A stretch of DNA of 64,000 nucleotides from Tethya wilhelma (lineage: Eukaryota > Porifera > Demospongiae > Tethyida > Tethyidae): the NCBI GenBank assembly GCA_964030475.1, contig CAXIPT010000001.1:15904559-15968558 (forward strand), given 5' to 3'. The notes below the pieces were generated by a model. That model did no database searches, was not told where the DNA came from, and saw only the letters and a program-made list of their open reading frames with translations. Shown here piece after piece: positions 33,442 to 45,907 of the stretch. Position 1 is the stretch's first letter. Every line of letters starts with the position of its first letter. The position numbers and the translations under genes are program-made.

Positions 33442-34710
33442 AATTTATACTTGTAAGTATAACTGTAGTGCTAGTCTACTATAAGTAATCTGTCTCAGGC
33501 CTTGACCATTAATTTTGTGGACGGTCCACTGGTCTAAGCTGAGTTTTGACGTGACGTGCCAGTCAAACCGCAGTGACACGGTTTCGAATTTCATTCTGGC
33601 TAAATAAAATTTGCAACCTTCCCCAAAACATTCGTTACCAGGAAGCAATGTTAAATCTTACTACTAAACTTCACTGAATCAGTAGAGTAATCTATTGATA
33701 CCTATTTGCGTCAACTGAATGCACACGTTGGAATGTTGATCTACAGTGTGAACTTAGTGTTGCCCTTGGCGCGCGCATGCGCAGCAAGGGTTACGGTAGT
33801 CGTTTTGTATGTCTGTCTGTCTGTCTGACAGATTTTTTCTGCACTCTATATCTCAACAACGGAATGCCCAGTCTTCAAAAGCGGCACACCAAGGTAAAAT
33901 AATCGATATTATCTAAAAAAATTACACGTAGCATTCAACAAAACCTCGTAGTTCCTGAGATCTGAGGCTTTTCAGCCTCTCTGAGCGCTAAGCTTCGAGG
34001 CCACACCTGCTAATCACGCCCCCTTTTTAGTGTGCGTTATTTAGAATAGACTAGTTTTCAGAACTTTTCACTTGGCAAAAGCCTGCAGGAGAAGTTGAGG
34101 GGCTACTAACTTACTTTGTAGGTAAATTTAACACGCAATAATATTATACTCTTATTAATCATGCTGTTTTGGCATATTATAAGCATGTTGTTAATGAATC
34201 CAAGGCATGACACTGAGAGCTAGCTGATGATAGGCTGATGAACAATCACTGGGTAATGGAGTGAGTCATGTTTATATGTGAACTTGCCAGCTATATAGTA
34301 CAGTGCTAGTACTCTAACTATATCTTTGCAGTTAACATTTAGATAATCAGAGCGGTTACTTAGTGACCAAATATTCTCTGTGTAGCCGGTCAGGCTGCCA
34401 CTACTAGCCTCCTGGTCCGGTAGGGCATCCGTCCTCATGAAGAATAGTAATTGTAGCTAGTATCCTCTGCTGGATTCACTGTTCATTGTACTGGAAGCTA
34501 GATTGTCTTGTGTGACAATGTATTGTATTGGTATGGCGCCAAGGGTTAAGCACCTTGGTGCCTTTTCATTTTATTGGCAGAGCTATGTCAATTGTTGTGC
34601 CCTATACCGCTCAGCTTAGGCCTATCATAATGACAGCCATATAGAAGTGTGATCCATAACAACAGAACACTAATCACTAGCCCATAATGATACACATAAT
34701 TGTACAAAAT
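33442..34710. other. Repeat-rich AT-rich interval, no gene seen
   Basis: Includes a GC-rich patch with GCGCGCGCATGCGCAGC (about 33770-33786), a TGTC tetranucleotide run (33812-33828) and AT-rich DNA. No ORF with domain content was found. Confidence 0.5.
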
Positions 34711-35300
34711 CATACGTACGGTAGTACGTATAGTAGGAATGGGTCGACTGTCCCATTGACACAATACAAAATGTTCATGCTTGTAAACTTTCAGGGAAAG
34801 AAAGCTAAGCCTTAAAATGCATTTAATAGCCTCCCCCAGACAGTTTGCTTACTGTAATAACCAAGAAAACTGGCAGAAAGTTTCTGGAGCACTCTGGAGA
34901 GAGCGCTGGCGAGAAGCCACAACAGTGCAATTTTGTTCTCCCCTTCCTTCCTTCCTTCCTTCCTAACTGACTTACTTGAACGCGATTTCCAGACAAACAA
35001 AAGGCATTGAGCCAACTTTGATCATATAGTGGGACTTCATTTGATGCACAGTACGTCCTTTTCGACTCGTTTGCTGGCGAAAAGGCAGCAAACAAAATCT
35101 AGGCAGCTTTGAAACTCTCGATATAAAATACTGTACTTTTTATTTAGCCTATTGACATAGGTAAAGGTCGTCAATAGACCACGTGGTTGCATGCATATAA
35201 TGCGCATGCGCATCAAATGCACATTTCTGCTGCCTTTGCAGAAACTGACTAATCTCTACTGCATGATTCTTTCCATGCAATTGAGCACCTTAGTGTTTAA
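34711..35300. repeat. Dispersed repeat R3
   Basis: Same unit as 30705-31252, beginning CGTACGGTAGTACGTATAGT and containing GGTCGTCAATAGACCACGTGG near 35166. A TTCC tandem run lies at 34946-34963. As with R1, it is followed at once by a long inverted-repeat element. Confidence 0.8.
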
Positions 35301-35312
35301 AAAAGTGAATGA

Positions 35313-35678
35313 ACAAGTATAATAAAAATTTTATAAAAATGAGAAGTGTAGGAATGGGCAGTGCGGTAAAAAGCAATGAAACAAGGCAAGTCTCTGAATT
35401 TCGGCACATGACTACTTCATTTTTTGTGCCCTACTCTTTGTGTATCTACATTCTAAATGAATTGTTACTTCATCCAAATTGGTCAAGTGATTGCTTACAT
35501 TGACTCATGAGCCAAATGACCGACATCTATAATAATGGAATTCAAACTTGCAACCGACTCAGGCATGAAAATGAAGTAGTCATGTGCCGAAATTCAGAGA
35601 CTTGCCTTGTTTCATTGCTTTTTACCGCACTGCCCATTCCTACACTTCTCATTTTTATAAAATTTTTATTATACTTGT
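35313..35678. repeat. Long inverted-repeat element, copy 2
   Basis: Arms of about 110 bp (ACAAGTATAATAAAAATTTT and its complement at the other end) flank a loop of about 145 bp. Arms share AATGGGCAGTGC and CAATGAAACAAGGCAAG with the element at 31255-31620. Confidence 0.88.
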
Positions 35679-36011
35679 TATAATATGCTTTCAGTTACTA
35701 ATCCCCCACCCCCATGTAGCCCATTATTTTTTTTACAAACAAAGGAGTCTATCATATATGCTCAAAATTATGCCAGCACAATCTACCAAGTAATCTAACA
35801 CTGGTCCAAAGCCTAGTACAGACCTCACCTTGGTAATTCACCGGAGGCAGAAAATAGAATACTGTTGGTAATGTATAGAGTCCACAAAAGAATGCCACGA
35901 CAAATGATAACCAGAGTATTTCCACTTTTTTTAGTATCTCAGCATGATAGTACTTGGTGCCTCCATTTGTACTGGGGTTTGGTACTGTCTCCACATGTAC
36001 ATTTGCCATCA

Positions 36012-37242
36012 TTGGGGCGAGCCTGAGCGAGCCCCATTGGAACGGTGAAACATTGAAGCAACTGTAACGGCGTTGACCAAACCGGAATAGCTATGCTCAA
36101 ATTAAGCGAAAAATTAAAAGAAAATTAAACTTTACACGCGCGCACGCAAAATCGAAGAACATGGCTAGAAATTGTAGTACTAACAGTGACATGCAGCTGT
36201 GCTACATAAAAAGTACAAGCCTAATTTGCATCTCATTAATATGCAAAATTTTGTATTGTAACAACGGCAGAGCAAGCAAAACTTCACTAACTTTAGCTCC
36301 GTTTGGCGGAGCGAGTGCCAGAGTTCAAGGTCCATTGATTGAGGAAGTCATAAGTTCAACTCTTCCTGTTTAATAATTTAGGGCGCAAATTTGCAAAACT
36401 AGTGAAAAATCGAAATGCTGGATAAAAAGATATAGGTACTTCCTGTTCTAAAGTACAGAAGCAATACTGTGCGATCGCGTTTTTGATATGCTCGACATTT
36501 GGCCATTTGGCGGAGAAACCGCCAGCCTCCTGGACTTGAAAAACTTGCTGTAAGTTACCCAAAAGGTTGAATTAACAGTATTTAGGGCGCAAATTTTTCT
36601 AGAGTGTCTTGTTAGCTTGCAATCTGAAGACTAAAATGCATTCAGTATCACTTTTAGTACTTTAGCTACTGAGCAGCTGCCTGATGCATGTAGGCTCATC
36701 AATAATTCATATGTCACTACATTTCTAGCCATGACATTGAAAGAGCTGGACGTGCACAGATCGACTCTGAAAAGTTACGACATGAGTGGAAGTACTGAAG
36801 TACTGCCAGGCTGAGCTGACTGTGAGTGATAGACTGCCAGTACTGTTAGACAAAAGCAACAACTAAGCTAAGCATGACAGTACTGCCACCGGCTCACAGT
36901 CAGCTCTAGTCTCGCTAGCCAGACTCTCCGCACTGAAAAAATGCACTTGGGAGCGGAGTCTGGCTAGCGATACTAAGTCAGCTCAGTCTGACAGTACCCC
37001 CACTCAGTCTCACAGCCTGACAGTAATGCCACTCACAGTCAGCTAAGCCTAGCTTATTTCTTCACTCCTTCCCAGGCGAATGGGCAGCCAGCCTGCTTGT
37101 GGCCTTGAGTTGTACTTATAACTTACATAGTTCTCAATTTTGCCTATAACCGTTGAAGAGTACTGTGATTATAATCACGCTCTTATCTACTTTGTAATAG
37201 CATAGTCCTGTGAATGAAGATCCTTCGCTCAGGCTCGCCCAA
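36012..37242. repeat. 1.23-kb element with terminal inverted repeats abutting receptor B start codon
   Basis: Left end TTGGGGCGAGCCTGAGCGA and right end TCGCTCAGGCTCGCCCAA are inverted copies. The interior is AT-rich and includes a smaller foldback (36908-36974, CTCGCTAGCCAGACTC and complement). No transposase-like ORF. Its left end lies directly against the initiator ATG of the receptor B first exon. Confidence 0.75.
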
Positions 37243-37977
37243 CGATGTTTCCATCTGACTAGTTACAAATGAAGTTCACAAAAATTTTATTTTAGCTACA
37301 GAATTATAGCCTCGTACGGTGAGTATGTGCATGCGCAATAGTAGCCTAAGGCCTAAGCATAGATATTAGATATTAGAGGGTACGTAGTCTCTAATATCTA
37401 TGGCCTAAGTAGGAGCATTGTCCACAAACCACCTCCTGATCTTGGAACTGTAAAGGAGGTAAGGCTGGAGGGCATCATGCCACTCTGCAGCTGGTCCCCT
37501 GATAGACGGAAGCCTGAAAGCCATCAATTGACTAGACTAGTAGGAGCGCGCCTGGGAGCTGGGAACGAGGCTACCATTACCAGCTGTAGCTAGAATTCTA
37601 CAAGTAAAAATTAACATTACGCTTGACAGTAACCTGAGTTTGCATTTAATAGTAGAGAACTAGGTGGTGATTGTTTTTTTTTTTTTTATCTAAACATTTT
37701 ATGCACAATAAAACAGTTTGAGCATTAAGTCAAAGATGATACTACTGATTGAATGCTACTATAATAAAGCCAGCCTGGCAAAAAGAAAACTCACAAAAAT
37801 TATGACAGTAAATAAATTGTAAGGTAGCATGTGATATTAAAAGAATTACTATAAAAGAGCAAACACTAACGAAATGAATATTAATTAATGTGGTACGTAC
37901 ATGGCTGTACATACAATATTATACAATAGAATTGCATGACTAGCTACTTGTGTGTAATATTATTTTACTTGTGTTCT
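37243..37977. other. Intergenic, small foldback
   Basis: A 58-bp foldback at about 37350-37408 (AGGCCTAAGCATAGATATTAGA and complement), a fragment of the GGGAACGAGGCT foldback family near 37560, and AT-rich DNA. No gene is seen. Confidence 0.5.
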
Positions 37978-40337
37978 TTAAACTACATAATCTTTGCCAC
38001 CCATTGATGATGTCACAGAATGTGATGACCGAAAGATCAAACAACAATGCTTCAGGTTGTCTTTGAGTTGTTGAAAATTAACAATGAAGTAAAGATTGGC
38101 AAAAGGGAATAGCATCAGGAGACAAAGGGAAACAGTACTCAATCCTGGATTAGGTAGGAGCTCACTGAACCCCTCTCTTGAGCAAGGTGTACTGGGACCA
38201 CTCTGCTCACACAGAAAATATTGAATTAGCCTGGATTCCAGCTCACCCAGGTTTCTTAGTATGATGGTGAATTGTGACAGTGCTAAAATAACCAAGATCA
38301 TATAGTAGCTCATTACGATTAAAATCTTCCTTTCAGCTGCTCCAATGTTTAGGGCATTCTTTTCGTTTTTTACTTTAAAGATACCATGATGCTAAAGGGA
38401 CCGGTGTATGTATGACAGCAAATGGTATATAAATGCATCAATTTTTAACTGTGATAGCTTGTTAACTATTGAGACTCTACCTGAACACACTATTACAAAG
38501 CAAATAAGTAACACAGCAAAAAATATACGTATTATCCTAACTTTTATACCTTGCAATAGAATACACAAAACAATCATACCTTGTGTATTATCCAGCCAGA
38601 AATAACTAGCATCGGTATACCAACAATCAAGATCAAGTTTACTGGCAGAATGAGTGAATAATATGTGACTATAGAGCTTGTTCCTACGCATAAAACTGAG
38701 GGCACAGTGATCAAACCAAACCCCAGTCTTCCAGGCAGAGAAGGATTTTCTGATTCTTCGATTGAAGAGTGTATCATTGAAACAGCGATTGGAATCACAG
38801 GAAGGACTAGTCCAGCAATGACAGCTGCCAGATGAAGGTATCGATTTCGACCATTCGATTCAAAACTGCGAGCACTGAATGGAAACTGAAGCTTCCAAAA
38901 GAACGTAACAATATAGAACATTCCCCAAAGAGTTATTTGTGCGAGACAGTAGTAAAATACCACACCTATGTAAGTTGTGTATATTGTACCATTGACAAGA
39001 ATTAAGGGACAAATACACACATTATTGGACTGCATGCATTCATGTGTCTGTGTCATGCATTTCCAAATGTATACCTGATATTATGCAATAAGGGGTAGCT
39101 GTTGTCACAGCTTCCAACAGATTCTGTGAACTGCAATAGAGCCCATTTTGGTCAGTGTAGCCTATTAAAACTGTAATTGCTGAAAGGTATGTGTATTTAT
39201 GAATAGATTGAAGTATAAATAAAGAGTCATGCAGTGTGCTCACTTACAGCAGATAATAGATTTAATTTCTGTATAAAATTAATTATGCAGGATATACGTA
39301 TTAAAATAGGGTATACTTACTGAACAAGAGTGCTGTAAGAGTTTGATATACTAACAACACAGAAGGATAGGAAAGCTATTGTAGTAATCAAAGAAAAAAA
39401 TAACGATTATAATTATTGTTACAAAATTCATCATAACATGTATTATACTTACATTTTCTTCCGTTTTTTGACAGCAATTACCACTACTACAATACCAGTT
39501 ATTAAGCCAATGATTCCAGACGAGATAAGGAATACTTCTACAGCGATTTCAGTACTATGAGAGTAGTATCCCCATGATTTACAATCTGGGACACACACTG
39601 AAACACTTTGATTTGTTTCTCTACAAAAGAAGTCTTCATTACAGTTACAAGTGTCATTCAGTGGCATCAGCATGGCAGATGAATCTTCTACAATCTGATC
39701 ATTACCTTATAAGATATAATAATAACAAAAGCATAATTATGCGTATACCGACACCAAGATTAATGAAAATTATATGGACGATGCAAGTAATTAATATAAT
39801 GCCTTCAATAATTGTGTATATATACCTTCAGCATAATAAAAATTATCTATTATTATTATAGAGCTATGTACAGCTAGCTTACAATTCTCCACAATCTCTG
39901 TGAGTTCATTAGTGTCTGGAAATGATTCACAGTCTTGGATCATGCTTCCAGGAACAGAGCTAGCAAGAGCCCATTCTCTCTGACACACTCCAGTGCTGAT
40001 CTCCATACACTGACTTGAGGATGGTCTGAATGCCCTCCCAGTACCGTCACACAGACCAAAGAAATAGACACAGAGAAATGGAAGTGCAGCAGCTCTACAC
40101 TCATCACTAGCAATTAAATTTAAACCATCTAACAGAGGATGGACTTCTTCTGATTGGTCACTTTGAATGAGTATAATGTCATTATTATTATTATCCACAG
40201 CAGAAGGAAGGCAACTAGACAGAGACTTCAATTCTTCCCTGCACACGGTTCCATTGTAGATTACTCTTGAGGGACACTTGTCAGCTCCTGAAATATTATT
40301 ATTATTTATCCTACTCATAATAGGAGAGTCCTATAAT

Positions 40338-40632
<295 letters not shown>

Positions 40633-40796
40633 ATTTTGAAACATGCATTATATCTAACCATGCAGGTGTTCAAATGTTTGCAATGAATGGTATTATAGTC
40701 TCTACAAACAGTAAACATCACAACAGAAGCAACACAAATCTTATACATAATTGGAAAGCTAGTATACATCAAAGCTATAATTATTAAGGCTGACTA

Positions 40797-41015
40797 TACT
40801 GTAGAACCTCCGATAGTGGACCCTCTGATATAGGGACACTGTCACATTATAAGGGAGGATTCTTGACGATTTTTGGTTCCCAAAAATTCCAATTCCCTAT
40901 TGTAGCAATACAAACATAACCTCTGAGAAGAGGACAACCTCTCTATAAAGGACAAACAAGCTGAATTTATATTGCTCCCGAAGTGTCCTTTGTTCGGAGG
41001 TTTAATTTCACTGTA
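40797..41015. repeat. MITE-like element (TACTGTAGAACCTCCG family)
   Basis: Left end TACTGTAGAACCTCCG and right end CGGAGGTTTAATTTCACTGTA are imperfect inverted copies, flanked by TA. Internal sequence has paired short inverted segments. Non-coding; lies in the proposed receptor D first intron. Confidence 0.75.
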
Positions 41016-41124
41016 TACGAATGCAATGGAGAATAAATAATTATAGCTTTGGAATAAATTATGCCACTATCCCATATGCATGGTCAAACAGGCCTATCTT
41101 GGTTGTTGGAAATTCCTGTAATCA

Positions 41125-41287
41125 TATATATATGACAATTTTCTAGGAAGGCATGAGTTGAGGCATGGCTGCTTGTATGACAAGAGCTAGAGTGTAAGCA
41201 ATATATTATATCAAGTTTCATGCAGCATGCATTATACACTATCAGCAGCCATGCCTTGTGTCTTCCTAGAAAATCATCATATATATT
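41125..41287. repeat. Inverted-repeat element
   Basis: ATATATATGACAATTTTCTA at the left and TAGAAAATCATCATATATAT at the right are inverted copies. The arms continue inward with GGCATG...GGCATGGCTGC and GCAGCCATGCC. Non-coding. Confidence 0.78.
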
Positions 41288-42481
41288 ACTTTGCTAGATG
41301 CAGGCTGCTATAATTATTGGTTTGCTAGATTAGTACAGTAGATTTTACCCAACAGAAAACAGTAATTATGTTACCATGTAGCTCTTCTCTGGGTGGAAAC
41401 TATGATCAAAGTCAGTCAGTATAATTAGTAAATACAAATTTTGTGTGATGGTTATAAGAAATCCAAACTCATATATGCATAAAAACTGATATAATTAACT
41501 TGCATAATTGGTTAATACTGCAAAGACAAGTATAATTATAAACACTTGGCCATTAAGCTTAATATGTACATGTGTACACCATAAGTTTTATATTAAGTTA
41601 CTGTTAACACACACACATCTTACCACTGGCTTATGGTAGAACACAATTGGTAACTAAAGGAGCCCCGTAATAACCACAATCAACGCAGCCAAGGCAACAC
41701 GCTTGATATGAAACAACCATTCTACATCTGGACCACTTTCTTTCTTTCCACCGGAATCTGGTTGCAGAGCCTGAGGATCACTACTACTACCACCTCAAGC
41801 TCCCCTTGTTTCAGCAGCTGCTTCATCATTACCAATAATGACACAATCACTAAGGTCCTCAGGTGCAGAAGAATCAGTAGTTGAATTCTCAATTTGATAT
41901 TCTTGGAAAGAATCTACTGAATCCCAGATTTTAGACTCCATTTTCCCTTCACTTTTAACACTAGCTGAATGAATTGTCTAGCATATGGCTGGCCCCTTAT
42001 ATAACATGCAGCTGTGGGGGTGTATGGCCAGTGTCCATGCGTGGAAATTTTGCAATGATTATTACTCCTGATTATGCTGGCTTCTTCTACTCTTTTAAGT
42101 TTCACTTGCAAATATTTTACTTAATTAGGAGCAATGCCTCATATGGGTACATTTTGCCCCAGAGGCATCACATGTAGGTTATTCTTGGAAGTACAAGTAC
42201 AAGTATAATCATGATTGTGAAGTGGTATATACATACCACAGCCAGCTAGCGGTTTAGTGAGGAACAAGGTGGGGAGCCTGGAAACAAAGTTAAGAAACAA
42301 GACTAGTACAATTATAATTTATTTATTAAGTCCATGTAGGGATAGGTTCTATAGGTATTATCAAGAGTATATGTAACTGAACAGATGAGCATAATAAAAC
42401 AGAGAGAAATTTAGTGAAGGTCAATAACTAATAAAAATTAATGATAATTATTATTTGTTCAGTTCTACAAGCCCCATACAA

Positions 42482-45033
42482 TTACATTAAGTTAATGCTT
42501 CCAGTGGCACTTTGCTTGGAGATTCTGGCATAGGTGATAGTGGGGAACTGCATGGGTGGTGATGAAGCACTCGTCAGTTCAAGCTTAGATGTTTGACTCT
42601 GAATTTGGTATCGATTTTGAGTCTGTTTGAATTTAATGCACTTTTTTATATCACCCCAATCGATGTTCACGCCAAATATCAAGATGATCAATGGTACCAA
42701 ACCTTCCAGAATGTAAATTAAAATGCTAACCCCACTGTTTATCCTCACTTCTATGGTGGCAAGCGAATCGCACTCTCCACTTTGTGTGCCTTCACAGAGA
42801 AAATAATCCTGAAGAGCCTTTTGGTTGATCTCTCTCGTCACTTGGATGACACTAAAGAAGACGAGAAACAAGACTCCAACGAGAGTGTAATAGCACAAGA
42901 TGAACAATATCTTGATCTCAGCTTTGCCATATCTTTTCATCCGTTTCTTGACAGTCAATTTTTTATTGCTTACCGAAGCATGTCTCCTCTTTTTAAGCAT
43001 TTGCTAAAAGAGAATTTTAAGATAATAATTAAGATGAGCAAAAAAAACAAAACAAAACAAAAATACCGTGTATTGTATACAGCTATGATAATAATAATTA
43101 TTATACTATAGTAGCTATACAAATGATAATTCTGCTTGTGCATTCGTTGGAAACTTGAGCATACCTTGAAAATAGTCCAGAATGTAATAGCAAGCATGGA
43201 TGATGAAATAGCCCAAATGATGCTGAAAGGGAGTATCAGTGTGGCATACGTGGCATTGGCATTGGTTCCCAGGCATACATTTGTGGGACTGGAGAAAACT
43301 GCATAGCCAAACTTGAGACTGACAAAGGCTGGTATAGTGGGAACCAATAGAGCAAGGATGACCGATGTGATGTGGATGTATTTGACTCTTCCTTCATTTT
43401 TCCATTGTCTGTAGTGGAATGGGAATACAATACCCCAGAACAGAGCTCCAGAGTGGAACAGGAGCCACATAGCAATTTGGAGTAGACCATAGTAGTAGAC
43501 AATACCTATAATAATATTGTAGTAAAATGATTGTGTGTGATAACAGTGTACGACCAAAGTGCATGATAATTACCACTTATAGTGCAAAATGGTGAAGGAC
43601 TTTCGAATGTCTCAAGAAGATCTCTAGAACTACAGAACAGAGCAGTCTGACTTGTTGTGCCAATGAGGAAGAACAGAGCTGTATAAACGGTTTGGGGGGG
43701 GGGGGGGGAGCTATGTAAAGACTGATATGCAGCAATGTTCTAACTGGACTGAGTTTATGAGGACCAAAGGGCCTTCATCCTTCACAATCAACAAAATCTT
43801 ACCTACTACACCAGTAGTGATTGTTACATAGACCAAATAGATAGAAGGGAATTGCCATCTGCAACAACAAAAATGATGAAAATAAATGATTTACTGATAA
43901 CTGTACAGATGTAGTGCTAGAAGAACATCAATCAAGTTATGTTAAAAATGCTTTCAACAATGGTTATTGAAAAAACTCTTCAAATATAAGTGTAGATTTC
44001 GGAACATGCCAATCAAATTATTATTATTACATACATGACTTTTCGTTGAAGAGTTGCTGCAATGATGTTGAATACAATAGCAGACAAGAGAGCAATGGCT
44101 GCACTCAACACAATCATAGATGTCTCAAATGTTGGATTGTTAATTATATAGCTGGGAATGGCCCATCTCCCACACTCTGGTCTACACAAACTGTCCTTCA
44201 AGTAGAACCCATCAGAACATTGGATGGTACTAGGGGTATTTGATTCTGGTGGGAAGGTTCCATTGTCTATTCTACTTGCTAATGTAAGGAGAATAAGAGA
44301 TACATCAACAGACTGTCTAGATACATAACAAGACATGTATAGTTTATAAGTAAAACTCTCTGAACAGTATATACTTACAATTGCAATCGTTAGCTCTATT
44401 CAACAATTTCTCACAATCAGGCAGCACTCCTTCTCCTAAAAAGTCTGTAGCTTGCTGCCACTCCTGAGGGCAAAGATCATCTCTTATTCTTACACAGTCT
44501 CCCATTGAAGAGTGATGAAACTGATTGTCAGTGTCACAAGAACCAAAAAGATAAAGGCACAGAAATGGTCGAATAGCTGCTTCACATTCTTGACTGGGAC
44601 GTAAGATTAGGAGACCAGTCTCTATAAAGAGACTGGCCATTTCCTCCATCTCTTCTTGGTCAATGTTTGAAGCAATGTGGATGCTTTGATTCAAAGTGTT
44701 CACAGCCTGTGTGCCTGAGAAACACTCCTGCCATTCCCTGAGTTCATTCCTACAGACCTCACCTTGGTAGTTCACACGAGGAGAGCACGTAAAATTAGCA
44801 GCTGCTACGTTTATGGTCTCATTATTTCTTTCTGTTACTACTTGAATCGGTGGAAGAAAATAGAACAATGTGGGCAATGTATAGAGGCCACAAAAGAAAG
44901 CCACAACAATCGATAGCGCCAATATCTCCAGTCCTCTAAGTATATGATGATATTTGAGGTTCACAAATACAATTGTATTAGGACTTGAGCCTTTTTCCAG
45001 ATTTGTAGCAGCTTCTGCCATCATGCTGTGCAA
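42482..45033 (-). CDS. Frizzled-like 7TM receptor E with full cysteine-rich domain
   Basis: The intact member of the array. Exon 1 (45033 to about 44380) encodes a cytoplasmic start, a signal anchor (ALSIVVAFFCGLYTLPTLF) and a Frizzled-type CRD with ten Cys, including AAIRPFLCLYLFGSC and GDCVRIRDDLCPQEW. Exon 2 (44279-44035) has FYLKDSLCRPECGRW and TM1. Exons at 43862-43804, 43683-43575 and 43507-43167 give TM2-TM5, with FPFHYRQWKNEGRVKYIHIT in loop 2. The last exon (43005-42482) has TM6, TM7 and a Ser/Thr/Gln-rich tail. All exons are open and joined in phase. The CRD behind a type II-like anchor, rather than a cleaved signal peptide, is unlike canonical Frizzled. DIKKCIKF stands where KTxxxW would be. 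Signalling partner is unknown. Confidence 0.8.
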
Positions 45034-45312
45034 GGGTTGGCCGATACTTCAGAAATTATCATAACTTTGCAACGCCAGCAGTTTTACAGCCCCTCCTACT
45101 ATAAGGTGCGGATTATTTAGAATTCATTGCGATTGACGACACAAATGAATGTGCATGTATGCATTTATCATGTTATATATCTTTATGCAACTAAAAATGT
45201 CTGTTTACTAAAATGAATTGTCAACAACTAAGCTTGAATATCAGCATCACTTTGCTTGTTCCATGACAAATTCCTTTAGTCAGAAATACAGGTAACAAAA
45301 TCACTCCCATTC

Positions 45313-45809
45313 CTACAGCCAATAAACTTTTTCACTACTAACCTTGGCTTGAGGGAAGGCATTGGTCATCATGAGTGCCAATGATCTGGCAAAGACAAGA
45401 GGAGGGAAGGACGTGGAAAAGAGACGATTGAGACCCTCGATGGCGGCCATCGTGGGGACCTTCTGTCGCTGACGAGAGGTCTCATATGCAAGGAGGGAAG
45501 ACAGTGAGCCTATGCAAGGGAGATGAGCAGTAATGGTGGATGATTGAGAATCTTAAAGAATCACGAAAGAAAAACAACTACACTAACTAACCTACTCTAG
45601 TATTACAGTCAGAGTAGGCCACGACTGCAATTGAATGCTACCTACACATACAGTAGATTGTGTGCCTATACAGTGGTACGATTAAGTCACTAACCCCAGT
45701 CATCTCCTCGGCTGTTAGCCTTGATGAGATGATGTGTGAGTGAAGTCACATCACCCAGACCAAGGTTGATGCTTTGACCAGCAATAGGGTGTACTCTGTG
45801 AGTTGCATC

Positions 45810-45859
<50 letters not shown>

Positions 45860-45860
45860 N

Positions 45861-45907
<47 letters not shown>

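Larger units (their letters stand above)
29084..36012 (-). pseudogene. Frizzled-like 7TM receptor B, CRD-less, with in-frame stop
   Basis: Exon 1 is 36012-35829 (MMANVHVET, signal anchor, FYFLPPVNYQ) and ends at a GTGAGG donor in phase 1. The next recognisable exon, 30597-30352 (ANKTVENVSS, LCKPECGKW, TM1), begins in phase 1, so the two can splice across about 5.2 kb of repeats. Further exons are 30221-30164, 30083-29978, 29875-29531 and 29476-29084. In the TM3-TM5 exon, FPFHYR is followed by TGA (29776-29774) where A has CGA and E has CAA, which would truncate the receptor in intracellular loop 2. The C-terminal tail is also shortened (KKYSFPV then stop). Linking exon 1 to the rest is inference. 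It could be a pseudogene or a stop-containing allele. Confidence 0.65.
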
